A stretch of DNA of 64,000 nt from Citricoccus sp. K5 (GTDB lineage: Bacteria; Actinomycetota; Actinomycetes; Actinomycetales; Micrococcaceae). A model generated the notes under the pieces. It was given only the letters and a program-made list of their open reading frames with translations, ran no database searches and had not been told where the DNA came from. The position numbers were made by a program, and so were the translations under genes. This document shows positions 42,801 through 49,825 of this stretch, piece by piece (positions within the stretch are counted from its first letter, which is position 1; each line of letters begins with the position of its first letter). The DNA lies in contig NZ_LR732817.1 in the NCBI RefSeq assembly GCF_902506195.1, forward strand, positions 3,501,407 to 3,565,406, given 5' to 3'.

Positions 42801-43551
42801 CGTCGGCGCCGGCACCAAGGCCGGTGGCCCGCACTACCTGCATGGGCTCGGCACCTGGACTGACGCGCCCGTGGCCCACGACGACGGCCCCGCGCCGTCC
42901 GCTGACGGCTTCACCGGGATGGGCCACCACCTCGCGAACGGTGCGGACCTCAAGGAGGGAGACCGCCGCTGGCTGGTCAACGCTGACTGGCTGGACGAGT
43001 CGGCCTGGGACACCACTTTCGGCGTGGCCACGGATATCTCCGGGCTGATGGCCGAGCGCAACGTACTGCGCCACCGCCCGGTCCCGGTGACCATCCGGTG
43101 GGAGTCGGGCCCGCTCGTGCACCTGCTGCGCGTGATCATGGCCGGCCTCCGGGCCGGAGCACCGCTCACGGTGAGCGTGGCCGAGGGGCTGCCGGCCGGC
43201 GTCGAGCAGGTCCTGGCGGGCGATCCGCAGGTGGAGGTAAGGGTGGAGGACACGGCGGCGTTCCACGCCCGGGCCGCGCAGCTGACCCAGCTGCCGCCGT
43301 CTGCGCCTTCCGGCGGGGACCCGCGCATTCGCCTGGTGCTGGACTGGTCGGCGGACGAGGCTCAGGTATCCCGTGCGGCCGTGCTGGCCCTGCATGAGGC
43401 GCTCGACGGTTCCCCGGACGTGGCCGTCTACGCGAATCCGGTGGTCTCGGCGGGGGACGTGGAGCTGCTGCCCTTCGTGCACGAGCAGGCCATCTCGATC
43501 ACGGCACACCGCTTCGGCACCCCGGATCACCTGACCGACCACCTGCTCTGA
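39865..43551 (+). CDS. putA: Bifunctional proline dehydrogenase / glutamate-semialdehyde dehydrogenase
   Basis: About 1228 residues from ATG 39865 (GAGGGAG upstream; the frame is open further 5'). The N-terminal 450 residues form the FAD-dependent proline dehydrogenase barrel (VDYVSVKVSA, INLDMEEYHDLDMTL, GIVLQAYLPDAL, VRVVKGANLPMEQ). The aldehyde dehydrogenase follows: IPPWNFPVAIPTGG, LLAETSGKNAVIV (Glu region) and FGHAGQKCSASS with the catalytic Cys. A C-terminal 200-residue extra domain is present. No DNA-binding RHH is seen at the N terminus, so control by the LysR-type protein is likely. It degrades proline to glutamate. Confidence 0.94.
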   Translation: MTTHPVDRSAQPASPAIQDPEELRALAPAAVEQVRTWLREARKHPSNFSAKQLAGVLKDPAGLDFTVGFVDRVVRPEDHRIAAEALADLAPQTPGFLPWYMKSAMSLGGRLAPAVAPIAVPAARKVLRELVSHLIVDATDAKLGPAIAKLKTEGIRLNINLLGEAILGQREADRRMDGIRRLIERDDVDYVSVKVSAATAPHSAWAFNEAVEEVTVHLLPLYELAASQGAADGPTGTGPTFINLDMEEYHDLDMTLAVFMRLMDTPALQNLEAGIVLQAYLPDALDAMIRLQEFAARRVAAGGAPLKVRVVKGANLPMEQVQASVTGWPAATVLSKQAADTNYKRVLNYALTPERTRSVRIGVAGHNLFDIALAWLLVQERGLTTQWEEGGRSPDVEFEMLLGMATGQAEAVRQDVGSLLLYTPVVHPHEFDVAISYLIRRLEEGASQENFMSAVFELDTDPALFAREQERFVASLEDLDTAIPTPARTQNRQLASSPGDLPASRGPVPEPVDGFANTPDTDPSLAANRDWGRSITANIPGSTLGTETVAAATVTSPDQVQAAVGKAVAAGKAWASLTGAERERVLGAVADSLETHRAELLEVAAAETGKTLDQGDPEVSEAIDFARYYGRLARGLDEVPGAQFHPSKLVLVIPPWNFPVAIPTGGVLAGLASGAPVVFKPAPQSVRTGAVVFEAIREGLVAGLTALDGVSADEAGALASDVVSFISIDPEQEAELGEGLIAHPDVERVVLTGGYETAMLFRSFRPDLPLLAETSGKNAVIVTPSADLDLAAKDVVNSAFGHAGQKCSASSLVILVGSVATSPRFHRQLVDAANSLTVGYPEDPRSQMGPVIEVPGEKLQRGLTELGTGETWALEPRQLDGSGRLWSPGIRAGVRPGSDAHLTEYFGPVLGVMTAETLEDAIELVNAVDYGLTSGIHSLDPDEIGTWLETVNAGNLYVNRGITGAIVRRQPFGGWKRSAVGAGTKAGGPHYLHGLGTWTDAPVAHDDGPAPSADGFTGMGHHLANGADLKEGDRRWLVNADWLDESAWDTTFGVATDISGLMAERNVLRHRPVPVTIRWESGPLVHLLRVIMAGLRAGAPLTVSVAEGLPAGVEQVLAGDPQVEVRVEDTAAFHARAAQLTQLPPSAPSGGDPRIRLVLDWSADEAQVSRAAVLALHEALDGSPDVAVYANPVVSAGDVELLPFVHEQAISITAHRFGTPDHLTDHLL

Positions 43552-43581
43552 CCACTCCTGGCAACTCCACTCCTGGCAACT
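43552..43581. repeat. 15-bp tandem duplication
   Basis: CCACTCCTGGCAACT occurs twice in a row (43552-43566, 43567-43581), beginning immediately after the putA stop codon. It marks the edge of the rearranged region to the right. Confidence 0.7.
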
Positions 43582-43671
43582 GGAGGTCGAATCCGCACCG
43601 TCTACCCGCGAGTGCCCTCTCTGTCAACCTCGGTGTGAGCCACCACTGGGGTGGCGCCGAGGGAGGCAGTG

Positions 43672-43746
43672 ATGGTGGGTTTCACGGCAGTTGAAAGGCG
43701 TGGCTTCGTGTTGGAGTACCTGGATCTACCGCATGGGTCGAGTGGG
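43672..43746 (+). pseudogene. Transposase N-terminal remnant (IS3 OrfA-like)
   Basis: ATG 43672, preceded by GAGGGAGG, opens [20 protein letters not shown] and HGSSG before the reading meets the reversed end of the P-type ATPase. The ERxxFVxEYxxLPxGxxG pattern resembles the first helix region of actinobacterial IS3-type OrfA proteins. No inverted repeats or second ORF remain. The insertion point coincides with the 3' truncation of the ATPase. Confidence 0.35.
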
Positions 43747-44917
43747 CTGATTGCGGGTCAGGGTGCCGGTCTTGTCCACGGCGAGGTGGCGGACCCCGCC
43801 GAGGCGTTCGAAGGCCGCCCCGGACTTGATGACGACCCCGAACCGGCTGGCCGCGCCGATCGCCGAGACCACCGTGACCGGCACGGCGATGGCCAGGGCG
43901 CAGGGCGAGGCGGCCACCAGCACCACCAGGGCACGGGTGATCCACAGTTCCGGGTCCCCGAACAGGGACCCCAGGGCCGCGACGAGCACGGCCAGGATCA
44001 GCACCCCCGGCACCAGGGGCTTCGCGATCCGATCGGCCAGCCGGGCCCGTTGGCCTTTCTCGGCCTGGGCCTGTTCGACCAGGTGCACGATGGTGGTCAG
44101 GGAGTTGTCGGTGCCGGCGGCGGTGGCCTGAATCTCCAGGGCCCCGGAGGTGTTGATCGACCCGGCCGAGACCGCATCCCCGGGGCCAACCTCGACCGGG
44201 ATGGACTCCCCGGTAATCGCGGAGGTGTCCAGGGAACTGCGCCCGGTGCGCACGGTCCCGTCGGTGGCGACCCGTTCCCCGGGCCGGACCACGAGCACCT
44301 GCCCAACCCGCAGGTCCTTGGCCTCGACGTCGATCGTGGCCGCGCCCTGGCGGATGGTGGCGGTCTCGGGCACGAGGCTCAGCAGGGCGCGCAGCCCGGC
44401 CCGGGCCCGGTCCATGGCCTTGTCCTCCAGGGCCTCGGCGATGGAGTACAAAAACGCCAGGGCGGCGGCCTCTTCGATGTAGCCCAGGATCACCGCGCCG
44501 ATGGCGCTGATCGTCATCAGCAGCCCGATGCCCAGCCGGCCGCGGGTGAACAGCCCGCGCAGTGCACCGGGCACGAAGGTCCAGGCGCCGAGCAGCAGCC
44601 CGACCCAGAACACCACCGTGGCCGCGACGCCGGCCCCGGACCACTCCAGGACCAGCCCGGTCAGGAAGGCCACCCCGGAGAGCACCGGGAGCAGGATGGC
44701 CGCATCTCGCCACCACGGCCGGTGGCCCGACCCAGAACACCACCGTGGCCGCGACGCCGGCCCCGGACCACTCCAGGACCAGCCCGGTCAGGAAGGCCAC
44801 CCCGGAGAGCACCGGGAGCAGGATGGCCGCATCTCGCCACCACGGCCGGTGGCCCTCGTGCTCCTCCGGTGCCCCGGAAGTGGGGGACGGGGCCTCGCAG
44901 CCGCAGGCGGCGCTCAC
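43726..44917 (-). pseudogene. P1B-type heavy metal ATPase, disrupted and 3'-truncated
   Basis: Starts GTG 44917, overlapping the cmtR stop (GTGA). The Cys-bearing head [20 protein letters not shown] leads into membrane helices. The frame is broken by an exact 127-bp tandem duplication (44598-44724, 44725-44851), then continues: actuator loop [26 protein letters not shown] in the transport helix (Ser-Pro-Cys, P1B-4-like rather than Cys-Pro-Cys) and the phosphorylation site [12 protein letters not shown], after which the sequence ends in PMR at 43726. The nucleotide-binding domain and last helices are missing, so it cannot pump. If the duplication is an assembly artefact, only the 3' truncation is real. 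Confidence 0.8.
44598..44851. repeat. Exact 127-bp tandem repeat
   Basis: 44598-44724 and 44725-44851 are identical 127-bp blocks starting GCCCGACCC and ending CCGGTG. The same block recurs at 46289-46415 with different flanks on both sides. 127 is not a multiple of 3, so the duplication breaks the ATPase frame. 127 is also a standard largest k-mer of short-read assemblers. Confidence 0.9.
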
Positions 44918-45276
44918 GAGGCCACCTGCACCGTGTCGCAGCACCCGGGCACCGAGCAGCCCGGGTCCATGCACGGGGCGGAGGCATCCACGGCCAGGGT
45001 CACCTCGACCAGGGCTGTCAGCGCGCGGGTCAGGTGTGCATCGGCGATCGCGTACCGGGTGCGGCGCCCCTCGGGCGCGACGGCCACGATCCCGCAGTCC
45101 CGCAGGCAGGCCAGGTGGTTCGACACGTTCGACCGGCTCAGCTCCAGATCCCGGGCCAGCTCGGCCGGGTACCCGGGCCCCTGAAGCAGGGAGAGCAGGA
45201 TCCGGGACCGGGTGGGGTCGGCCATCGCCCGGCCCAGCCGGTGCATCACGTCCAACCGTGTGGAAATAGTCAGCAT
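44914..45276 (-). CDS. cmtR: CmtR-type ArsR/SmtB metal sensor (copy 1)
   Basis: A 120-residue repressor. Cys57 and Cys61 (HLACLRDCG, in the recognition helix) and Cys102 (PCMDPG) match the numbering of the Cd/Pb sites of mycobacterial CmtR; an extra CSVPGCC cluster follows. The winged helix includes [20 protein letters not shown]. It precedes and overlaps the P1B-ATPase gene, as in the cmtR-cmtA pair, and is divergent from the ccdA genes. Metal binding should release the operator at 45284-45307. Confidence 0.92.
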   Translation of the reverse strand: MLTISTRLDVMHRLGRAMADPTRSRILLSLLQGPGYPAELARDLELSRSNVSNHLACLRDCGIVAVAPEGRRTRYAIADAHLTRALTALVEVTLAVDASAPCMDPGCSVPGCCDTVQVAS

Positions 45277-45283
45277 GCGCTGA

Positions 45284-45307
45284 ACTATACACCCCGTGCT
45301 GTAGCGT
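45284..45307. promoter_or_regulatory. Candidate CmtR operator, copy 1
   Basis: ACTATACA (45284-45291), 8-base spacer, TGTAGCGT (45300-45307): an imperfect inverted repeat 8 bp before the cmtR ATG. The same arrangement is at 46845-46868 in copy 2 although the spacer differs, which supports function. Confidence 0.6.
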
Positions 45308-45367
45308 ATTTGCGGGTTTCACCCGGACTTCGGTGGCCCCGACCCGTTGACCTAGTGAGGACCCTCC

Positions 45368-45433
45368 GTGACTGCCCGTTGCCGCCCCACCTGTCCGCGC
45401 CGCCCCGTCCGGGGCCGGGGAGGACGGGCATGA
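45368..45433 (+). CDS. 21-residue upstream ORF coupled to ccdA (copy 1)
   Basis: GTG 45368 with GAGG 7 bases upstream encodes [18 protein letters not shown] plus GRA and stops at TGA 45431-45433, overlapping the ccdA ATG (ATGA). A matching tiny ORF of 23 codons sits at the same place in copy 2 although the DNA between has diverged. It is Arg/Pro-rich with two Cys. A leader for translational coupling or ribosome stalling is possible. Confidence 0.5.
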   Translation: MTARCRPTCPRRPVRGRGGRA

Positions 45434-46179
45434 ACTTGGGCGGGTTCTTCGCTGAAATGGTCCAGTCTGGGGCACTGCTGGTGGCGATGCCGCTGGCCGC
45501 GGTCGCCGGCCTGGTGTCCTTCCTCTCCCCGTGCATCCTGCCGCTGGTGCCCGGATACCTGGGCTACGTCTCCGGGCTGGCCGATCCGCGCCGGGAAGAC
45601 AACCGGCGCCGGGTGATGACCGGGGTGGGACTGTTCATCCTCGGATTCGCCGCGGTCTTCACCGCCTACGGGGCCGCCTTCGGAGTGATCGGTGGCTGGC
45701 TGCTGCAGTGGCAGGACCTGCTGATCCGGATCCTGGGGGTATTCGTCGTGCTCATGGGCCTGGTGTTGGTCGGCTGGCTGCCCTTTCTGCAGGGCACCAA
45801 GAAGATGTCCTTCCAGCCGAAGACCGGCATCGCCGGCGCCCCGCTGCTCGGAGTGGTCTTCGGCCTCGGCTGGACCCCCTGCATGGGCCCCACCCTGAGC
45901 GCCGTGCTGGCATTGAGCACCACCACCGGAGACCCCTGGCGCGGGGCCCTGCTGGGTTTCCTCTACTGCCTGGGCCTGGGCATCCCCTTCGTCCTGGTCG
46001 CGATGGGCCTGGACTGGGTCACCCGCACCCTGGGCTTCGTCCGCCGCCACATCCGGGCCTTCAACATCATCGGCGGGATCCTGCTGGTGCTCGTCGGGGT
46101 CCTGATGGTCACCGGGATCTGGACCCTGTGGATCTACCAGCTGCAGAACCTCGCCGGCACCTTCACCACCCCCGTCTAA
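45430..46179 (+). CDS. ccdA: Cytochrome c biogenesis protein CcdA/DsbD-type (copy 1)
   Basis: A 249-residue six-helix membrane protein that carries reducing equivalents from thioredoxin across the membrane. The two reactive cysteines are in [20 protein letters not shown] (helix 1) and [17 protein letters not shown] (helix 4). GGAGG is 7-8 bases before ATG 45430. The following DsbA-like gene is only a 22-codon stub in this copy. Almost all residues are identical to copy 2 except at the extreme N terminus. Confidence 0.92.
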   Translation: MNLGGFFAEMVQSGALLVAMPLAAVAGLVSFLSPCILPLVPGYLGYVSGLADPRREDNRRRVMTGVGLFILGFAAVFTAYGAAFGVIGGWLLQWQDLLIRILGVFVVLMGLVLVGWLPFLQGTKKMSFQPKTGIAGAPLLGVVFGLGWTPCMGPTLSAVLALSTTTGDPWRGALLGFLYCLGLGIPFVLVAMGLDWVTRTLGFVRRHIRAFNIIGGILLVLVGVLMVTGIWTLWIYQLQNLAGTFTTPV

Positions 46180-46220
46180 ACCCCTGCCCCTGACTCCCGA
46201 CCCCACGGATTGGACCGACC

Positions 46221-46288
46221 ATGACTCCCACCGACCCCACCCCGACCAAGGCCGACTCCGCCCCGTCCCGGCAGCGCCGGGCCAAGAT
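46221..46288 (+). pseudogene. 5' fragment of the DsbA-like gene
   Basis: ATG 46221 starts MTPTDPTPTKADSAPSRQRR and AK, nearly identical to the first 22 codons of the intact gene at 47789, and breaks at 46288 exactly where the 127-bp ATPase block begins in reverse orientation. No membrane anchor or CxxC domain remains. Confidence 0.85.
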
Positions 46289-46415
46289 GCCCGACCCAGA
46301 ACACCACCGTGGCCGCGACGCCGGCCCCGGACCACTCCAGGACCAGCCCGGTCAGGAAGGCCACCCCGGAGAGCACCGGGAGCAGGATGGCCGCATCTCG
46401 CCACCACGGCCGGTG
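46289..46415. repeat. Third copy of the exact 127-bp block
   Basis: Identical to 44725-44851. It is preceded by the DsbA stub and followed by diverged DNA (CGCCTCGG instead of GCCCTCGTG). The identity starts and stops precisely at 127 bp on both comparisons. Confidence 0.9.
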
Positions 46416-46478
46416 CGCCTCGGCCTCCTCGGATGCGCCCCCAGTGGTCTCCGCGGCGCTGCAGCATGCATCACTCAC
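46289..46478 (-). pseudogene. 5' fragment of a second P1B-type ATPase gene
   Basis: GTG 46478 overlaps the stop of cmtR copy 2, as in copy 1. The 63-codon fragment reads VSDACCSAAETTGGASEEAE, then the shared [17 protein letters not shown] segment and helix [10 protein letters not shown], and is cut at 46289 by the junction with the DsbA stub. The Cys-rich head differs from copy 1, so the two ATPases were already diverged paralogues. Confidence 0.8.
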
Positions 46479-46837
46479 GAGGCCGCCTGCGCTGCGTCGC
46501 AGCACCCGGGCACCGAGCAGCCCGGGTCCATGCACGGGGCGGAGGCATCCACGGCCAGGGTCACCTCGACTAGGGCGGTCAGCGCGCGGGTCAGGTGTGC
46601 ATCGGCGATCGCGTACCGGGTGCGGCGCCCCTCGGGCGCGACGGCCACGATCCCGCAGTCCCGCAGGCAGGTCAGGTGGTTGGACACGTTCGACCGACTC
46701 AACCCCAGATCCCGGGCCAACTCCGCCGGATATCCCGGGCACTCCAGCAGGGACAGTAGAATCCGGGACCGAGTGGGATCGGCCATCGCCCGCCCCAGCC
46801 GGTGCATCACATCCAGTCGCGTGGCAATAGTCAGCAT
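46475..46837 (-). CDS. cmtR: CmtR-type ArsR/SmtB metal sensor (copy 2)
   Basis: A 120-residue paralogue of the sensor at 44914, with the same Cys57, Cys61 and Cys102 plus CSVPGCC tail. It differs at about ten positions, among them CPG for GPG, DLGLSRS for DLELSRS, HLTCLRDCG and the last residues DAAQAAS. Its own ATPase partner is only a fragment here, so this regulator may now act mainly on the divergent ccdA-dsbA-VKOR operon. Confidence 0.92.
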   Translation of the reverse strand: MLTIATRLDVMHRLGRAMADPTRSRILLSLLECPGYPAELARDLGLSRSNVSNHLTCLRDCGIVAVAPEGRRTRYAIADAHLTRALTALVEVTLAVDASAPCMDPGCSVPGCCDAAQAAS

Positions 46838-46844
46838 GCGCTGA

Positions 46845-46868
46845 ACTATACAGCACCTGATGTAGTGT
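46845..46868. promoter_or_regulatory. Candidate CmtR operator, copy 2
   Basis: ACTATACA (46845-46852), 8-base spacer, TGTAGTGT (46861-46868), located 8 bp before cmtR copy 2 in the same position as 45284-45307. The half-sites match 6 of 8 positions in symmetry. Confidence 0.6.
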
Positions 46869-46924
46869 CGTGCGGGGCCCCGGCCGATGCGGAGCCCCGC
46901 ACGCCGTAGCAGAGAGGACCGTAC

Positions 46925-46996
46925 GTGACCGCCTGTCACCGACGCCCCCCACTTCATCCTGGTCTCCGGAGGACGCCCCTCGGGAGGGCAGCATGA
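46925..46996 (+). CDS. 23-residue upstream ORF coupled to ccdA (copy 2)
   Basis: GTG 46925, with GAGGACC upstream, encodes [20 protein letters not shown] plus RAA; its TGA (46994-46996) overlaps the ccdA ATG at 46993. It begins MTA like copy 1 and also has an early Cys, while the rest differs. Same position, start type and overlap suggest selection for the arrangement rather than the exact peptide. Confidence 0.5.
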   Translation: MTACHRRPPLHPGLRRTPLGRAA

Positions 46997-47742
46997 GCAT
47001 CGGCGGATTCTTTGCCGAAACGGTCCAGTCCGGGGCCCTGCTGGTCGCCATGCCACTGGCCGCGGTGGCCGGCCTGGTCTCCTTCCTCTCCCCCTGCATT
47101 CTTCCCCTGGTCCCCGGCTACCTCGGCTACGTCTCCGGGTTAGCCGACCCGCGCCGGGAAGACAACCGGCGCCGGGTGATGACCGGGGTGGGACTGTTTA
47201 TCCTCGGTTTCGCCGCGGTCTTCACCGCCTACGGGGCCGCCTTCGGAGTGATCGGTGGTTGGCTGCTGCAGTGGCAGGACCTGCTGATCCGGATCCTGGG
47301 GGTATTCGTCGTTCTCATGGGCCTGGTGTTGGTCGGCTGGCTGCCCTTTCTGCAGGGCACCAAGAAGATGTCCTTCCAGCCGAAGACCGGCATCGCCGGC
47401 GCTCCGCTGCTCGGAGTGGTCTTCGGCCTCGGCTGGACCCCCTGCATGGGCCCCACCCTGAGCGCCGTGCTGGCATTGAGCACCACCACCGGGGACCCCT
47501 GGCGCGGGGCCCTGCTGGGCTTCCTCTACTGCCTCGGGTTGGGCATCCCCTTCGTGCTGGTCGCGATGGGCCTGGACTGGGTCACCCGCACCCTGGGCTT
47601 CGTCCGCCGTCACATCCGGGCCTTCAACATCATCGGCGGAATCCTGCTGGTGCTCGTCGGGGTCCTGATGGTCACCGGGATCTGGACCCTGTGGATCTAC
47701 CAGCTGCAGAACCTCGCCGGCACCTTCACCACCCCCGTCTAA
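46993..47742 (+). CDS. ccdA: Cytochrome c biogenesis protein CcdA/DsbD-type (copy 2)
   Basis: A 249-residue membrane protein, identical to copy 1 except for the first residues ([12 protein letters not shown] versus [12 protein letters not shown]). Reactive Cys in [14 protein letters not shown] and GWTPCMGP. Here the downstream DsbA-like and VKOR genes are intact, so this copy is the functional operon: CcdA brings electrons outward while VKOR removes them, both meeting at the DsbA-like protein. Confidence 0.92.
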   Translation: MSIGGFFAETVQSGALLVAMPLAAVAGLVSFLSPCILPLVPGYLGYVSGLADPRREDNRRRVMTGVGLFILGFAAVFTAYGAAFGVIGGWLLQWQDLLIRILGVFVVLMGLVLVGWLPFLQGTKKMSFQPKTGIAGAPLLGVVFGLGWTPCMGPTLSAVLALSTTTGDPWRGALLGFLYCLGLGIPFVLVAMGLDWVTRTLGFVRRHIRAFNIIGGILLVLVGVLMVTGIWTLWIYQLQNLAGTFTTPV

Positions 47743-47788
47743 ACCCCTCCCTACTCTCGAGACCACACCCGACCGGATAGGACCGACC

Positions 47789-48526
47789 ATGACTTCCACC
47801 GACCCCACCCCGACCAAGGCCGACTCCGCCCCGTCCCGGCAGCGCCGGGCCAAGATCGTGGTCTGGGTCCTGCTGGCCCTGGTCATCGTCGGCGGCACCA
47901 TCGGCTATTTCGTGGCCCGCGGCGCCACCACCACCCCACCGCAAGACGCCAGCGCGTCCACCGGTCAGGAATCCGGACAACCGAGCCAAGAGGGCGGGCA
48001 GCTGGTCCGGGAGAACAGCCGGGTGCTCTCCCAGGCGCCGAACGAGAAGGCCGTGCTGGTGGAGTTCCTGGACTTCGAATGTGAGGGCTGCGCCGCGGCC
48101 TATCCCTTTGTCGAGGAGTTACGGGCGGAGTATGCGGACACCGTCACCTTCGTGAACCGTTACTTCCCGCTGCCGGGCCACCCGAACTCGGTCACCGCGG
48201 CCGTGGCTGTGGAGGCCGCTGCCCAGCAGGATGCTTACGAGCCGATGTATCAGCGGATGTTCGAGACCCAGACCGAGTGGAGCCACACCACGGAGGACCG
48301 CAGCGATGTGTTCCGCGGCTATGCCGAGGACCTCGGCCTGGACATGGCTGCCTACGATGCCGCCGTGGCGGATCCGGCGACCCGGGAACGTGTTGAGCTT
48401 GATGTCGCCGACGGCACCGCCTTGGGAGTCTCCGGGACCCCGACGTTCTACCTCGACGGCGAGCAGCTCGCCCCGTCCACCCTGGAAGAGTTCACCGCCG
48501 CCGTTGAAGCCGCTGTCCAGGACTAG
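47789..48526 (+). CDS. DsbA family thioredoxin-fold protein, membrane-anchored
   Basis: A 245-residue protein: cytoplasmic head with QRRAK, one anchor helix (IVVWVLLALVIVGGTIGYFV), a disordered Gln/Ser linker, and an extracytoplasmic thioredoxin fold with active site Cys-Glu-Gly-Cys in DFECEGCAAAYPF and cis-Pro in GVSGTPTFYLDG. It acts as a thiol oxidase or isomerase outside the membrane. It starts 46 bp after ccdA and is followed by VKOR, which would re-oxidise it. A 22-codon stub of the same gene is at 46221. Confidence 0.92.
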   Translation: MTSTDPTPTKADSAPSRQRRAKIVVWVLLALVIVGGTIGYFVARGATTTPPQDASASTGQESGQPSQEGGQLVRENSRVLSQAPNEKAVLVEFLDFECEGCAAAYPFVEELRAEYADTVTFVNRYFPLPGHPNSVTAAVAVEAAAQQDAYEPMYQRMFETQTEWSHTTEDRSDVFRGYAEDLGLDMAAYDAAVADPATRERVELDVADGTALGVSGTPTFYLDGEQLAPSTLEEFTAAVEAAVQD

Positions 48527-48586
48527 GTGGCTTGCCGCCGGCAACGCCTTCTGACCGTGGACCGAGACCAGAAAAAGCCCTCCACC

Positions 48587-49243
48587 ATGACCGAACGCTC
48601 GACCATTTCCACCCATCCCTCGAAGCCATCCCCCTCGCCAGCAGCGATGGCACCCGCCCGGGCCTGGTTCGCCGACCATCGGACCTTCGGGCTGATCCTG
48701 TTGGTCACCGGAGCCGTGGGCTGGATCGCCTCGGCCATCCTCGTGCTCGAGCGCCTGGCCCTGTACGAGAACCCTGGCCACGTCACCAGTTGTGACATCA
48801 ACCCCTGGGTGTCCTGCGGGCGGGTGATGGGCACCTGGCAGTCCGAGCTATTCGGGTTCCCCAACCCGCTGATCGGCATCGTCGCTTTCGCCGTGGTCCT
48901 GGCCACCGCGATGGTGGTGCTCTCCGGGGCCCGACCCGGCCGGTGGTACTGGGCCGGACTGCAGGCCGGGGTCACCCTAGGGATGGCCTTCGTGACCTGG
49001 CTCTGGTTCCAAGCCCTGTACGAGATCTACATCCTGTGCCTGTACTGCATGATCGTCTGGGCGGCCATGATCCCGCTGTTCATCCTGCTCACCGCCCGCA
49101 ACCTCGCCCACGGCGTGATCCCCGCCCCGCCGGCGGTGGCCCGGTTCGCCACCGGCTGGGCCGGGACCCTCATCGCCGTCGTCTACGTCGGCGTCGCCGG
49201 CTCCGTCTTCATCCAGTTCCTCCCCGCCTTCACCGGCCCCTGA
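48587..49243 (+). CDS. Vitamin K epoxide reductase family protein
   Basis: A 218-residue membrane protein with about four to five helices. It carries the loop pair Cys...Cys in HVTSCDINPWVSCG and the quinone-site CLYC in IYILCLYCMIVWA. VKOR passes electrons from DsbA-type proteins to quinone. ATG 48587 is chosen; the frame is open to 48527 without a good site. It is the last gene of the ccdA-dsbA-VKOR operon and resembles the second VKOR at 57338. Confidence 0.92.
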   Translation: MTERSTISTHPSKPSPSPAAMAPARAWFADHRTFGLILLVTGAVGWIASAILVLERLALYENPGHVTSCDINPWVSCGRVMGTWQSELFGFPNPLIGIVAFAVVLATAMVVLSGARPGRWYWAGLQAGVTLGMAFVTWLWFQALYEIYILCLYCMIVWAAMIPLFILLTARNLAHGVIPAPPAVARFATGWAGTLIAVVYVGVAGSVFIQFLPAFTGP

Positions 49244-49404
49244 CCGGGTCTGATTGAACTGCCAACTCCCGCAGCTTCACCACCCAGTTGATCCTCGTAC
49301 GGAGCACGGCCTCCCGGCTGCGGCAGCCTCCTTCTGGCGATAAAGCTGGGGGCCCTTACCGCCCAGACAAGGAACGCTGACGGGGCCCTCAGCCATGCTG
49401 GTGG

Positions 49405-49773
49405 TCAGGCCTCCGCGGCTTTCCAGCGGCGGGCAGTGACGAACGAGTGGATGCCGAGCGCCACGTACAAGATGAGCAGGGCGAAGGTAATCGTGCTGAT
49501 GAGCACAGCCGTCGGACGCTCCGCGTCGCCGGCGATCAGCGCGCCGAGCTGCAGGACGTTCATCGATGTGCCGAGCACGCCGAGCACGGCGACGGCCAGG
49601 GCAAGGTGGACACCGAGCTTCTGCTTCTTCAAGCTGATAAGACCTGCAATCAAGATCACGACTCCGAGCAAGGCCGGGATCAGTGCTGTCCAGCTGGCGA
49701 ACGACGTGGCGATATAGGCGATGGAACCAATGGCGATGAGAAGGACGCTGAGTCCGAGGGTGAGGCGACGCAT
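49405..49773 (-). CDS. Small four-helix membrane protein
   Basis: A 122-residue hydrophobic protein with four predicted helices (LTLGLSVLLIAIGSIAYIAT, WTALIPALLGVVILIAGLIS, HLALAVAVLGVLGTSMNVLQ, VLISTITFALLILYVALGIH) and a basic C terminus. I do not recognise a family. It is convergent with the VKOR operon. A BlaI/CopY-like inverted repeat lies 31 bp before its start, so expression may be inducible. Confidence 0.75.
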   Translation of the reverse strand: MRRLTLGLSVLLIAIGSIAYIATSFASWTALIPALLGVVILIAGLISLKKQKLGVHLALAVAVLGVLGTSMNVLQLGALIAGDAERPTAVLISTITFALLILYVALGIHSFVTARRWKAAEA

Positions 49774-49803
49774 AGCGCTTCCTTAGGCAGATGATGACCA
49801 AAA

Positions 49804-49825
49804 CTACTTCTACGCAGTGTAGTAG
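49804..49825. promoter_or_regulatory. BlaI/CopY-like inverted repeat
   Basis: CTACTTCTAC...GTGTAGTAG: the ends CTACT (49804-49808) and AGTAG (49821-49825) are perfectly inverted and the inner part is near TACA/TGTA. This resembles BlaI/MecI/CopY sites. No such regulator is in the window. Confidence 0.35.

Noticed and set aside
41530-43542. Minus-strand open frame of 670 codons
   Set aside because: Antisense to the aldehyde dehydrogenase part of putA; no motifs.
45352-46467. Minus-strand ORF of 371 codons across ccdA copy 1
   Set aside because: Antisense to ccdA; the membrane protein with paired Cys is clearly the real gene.
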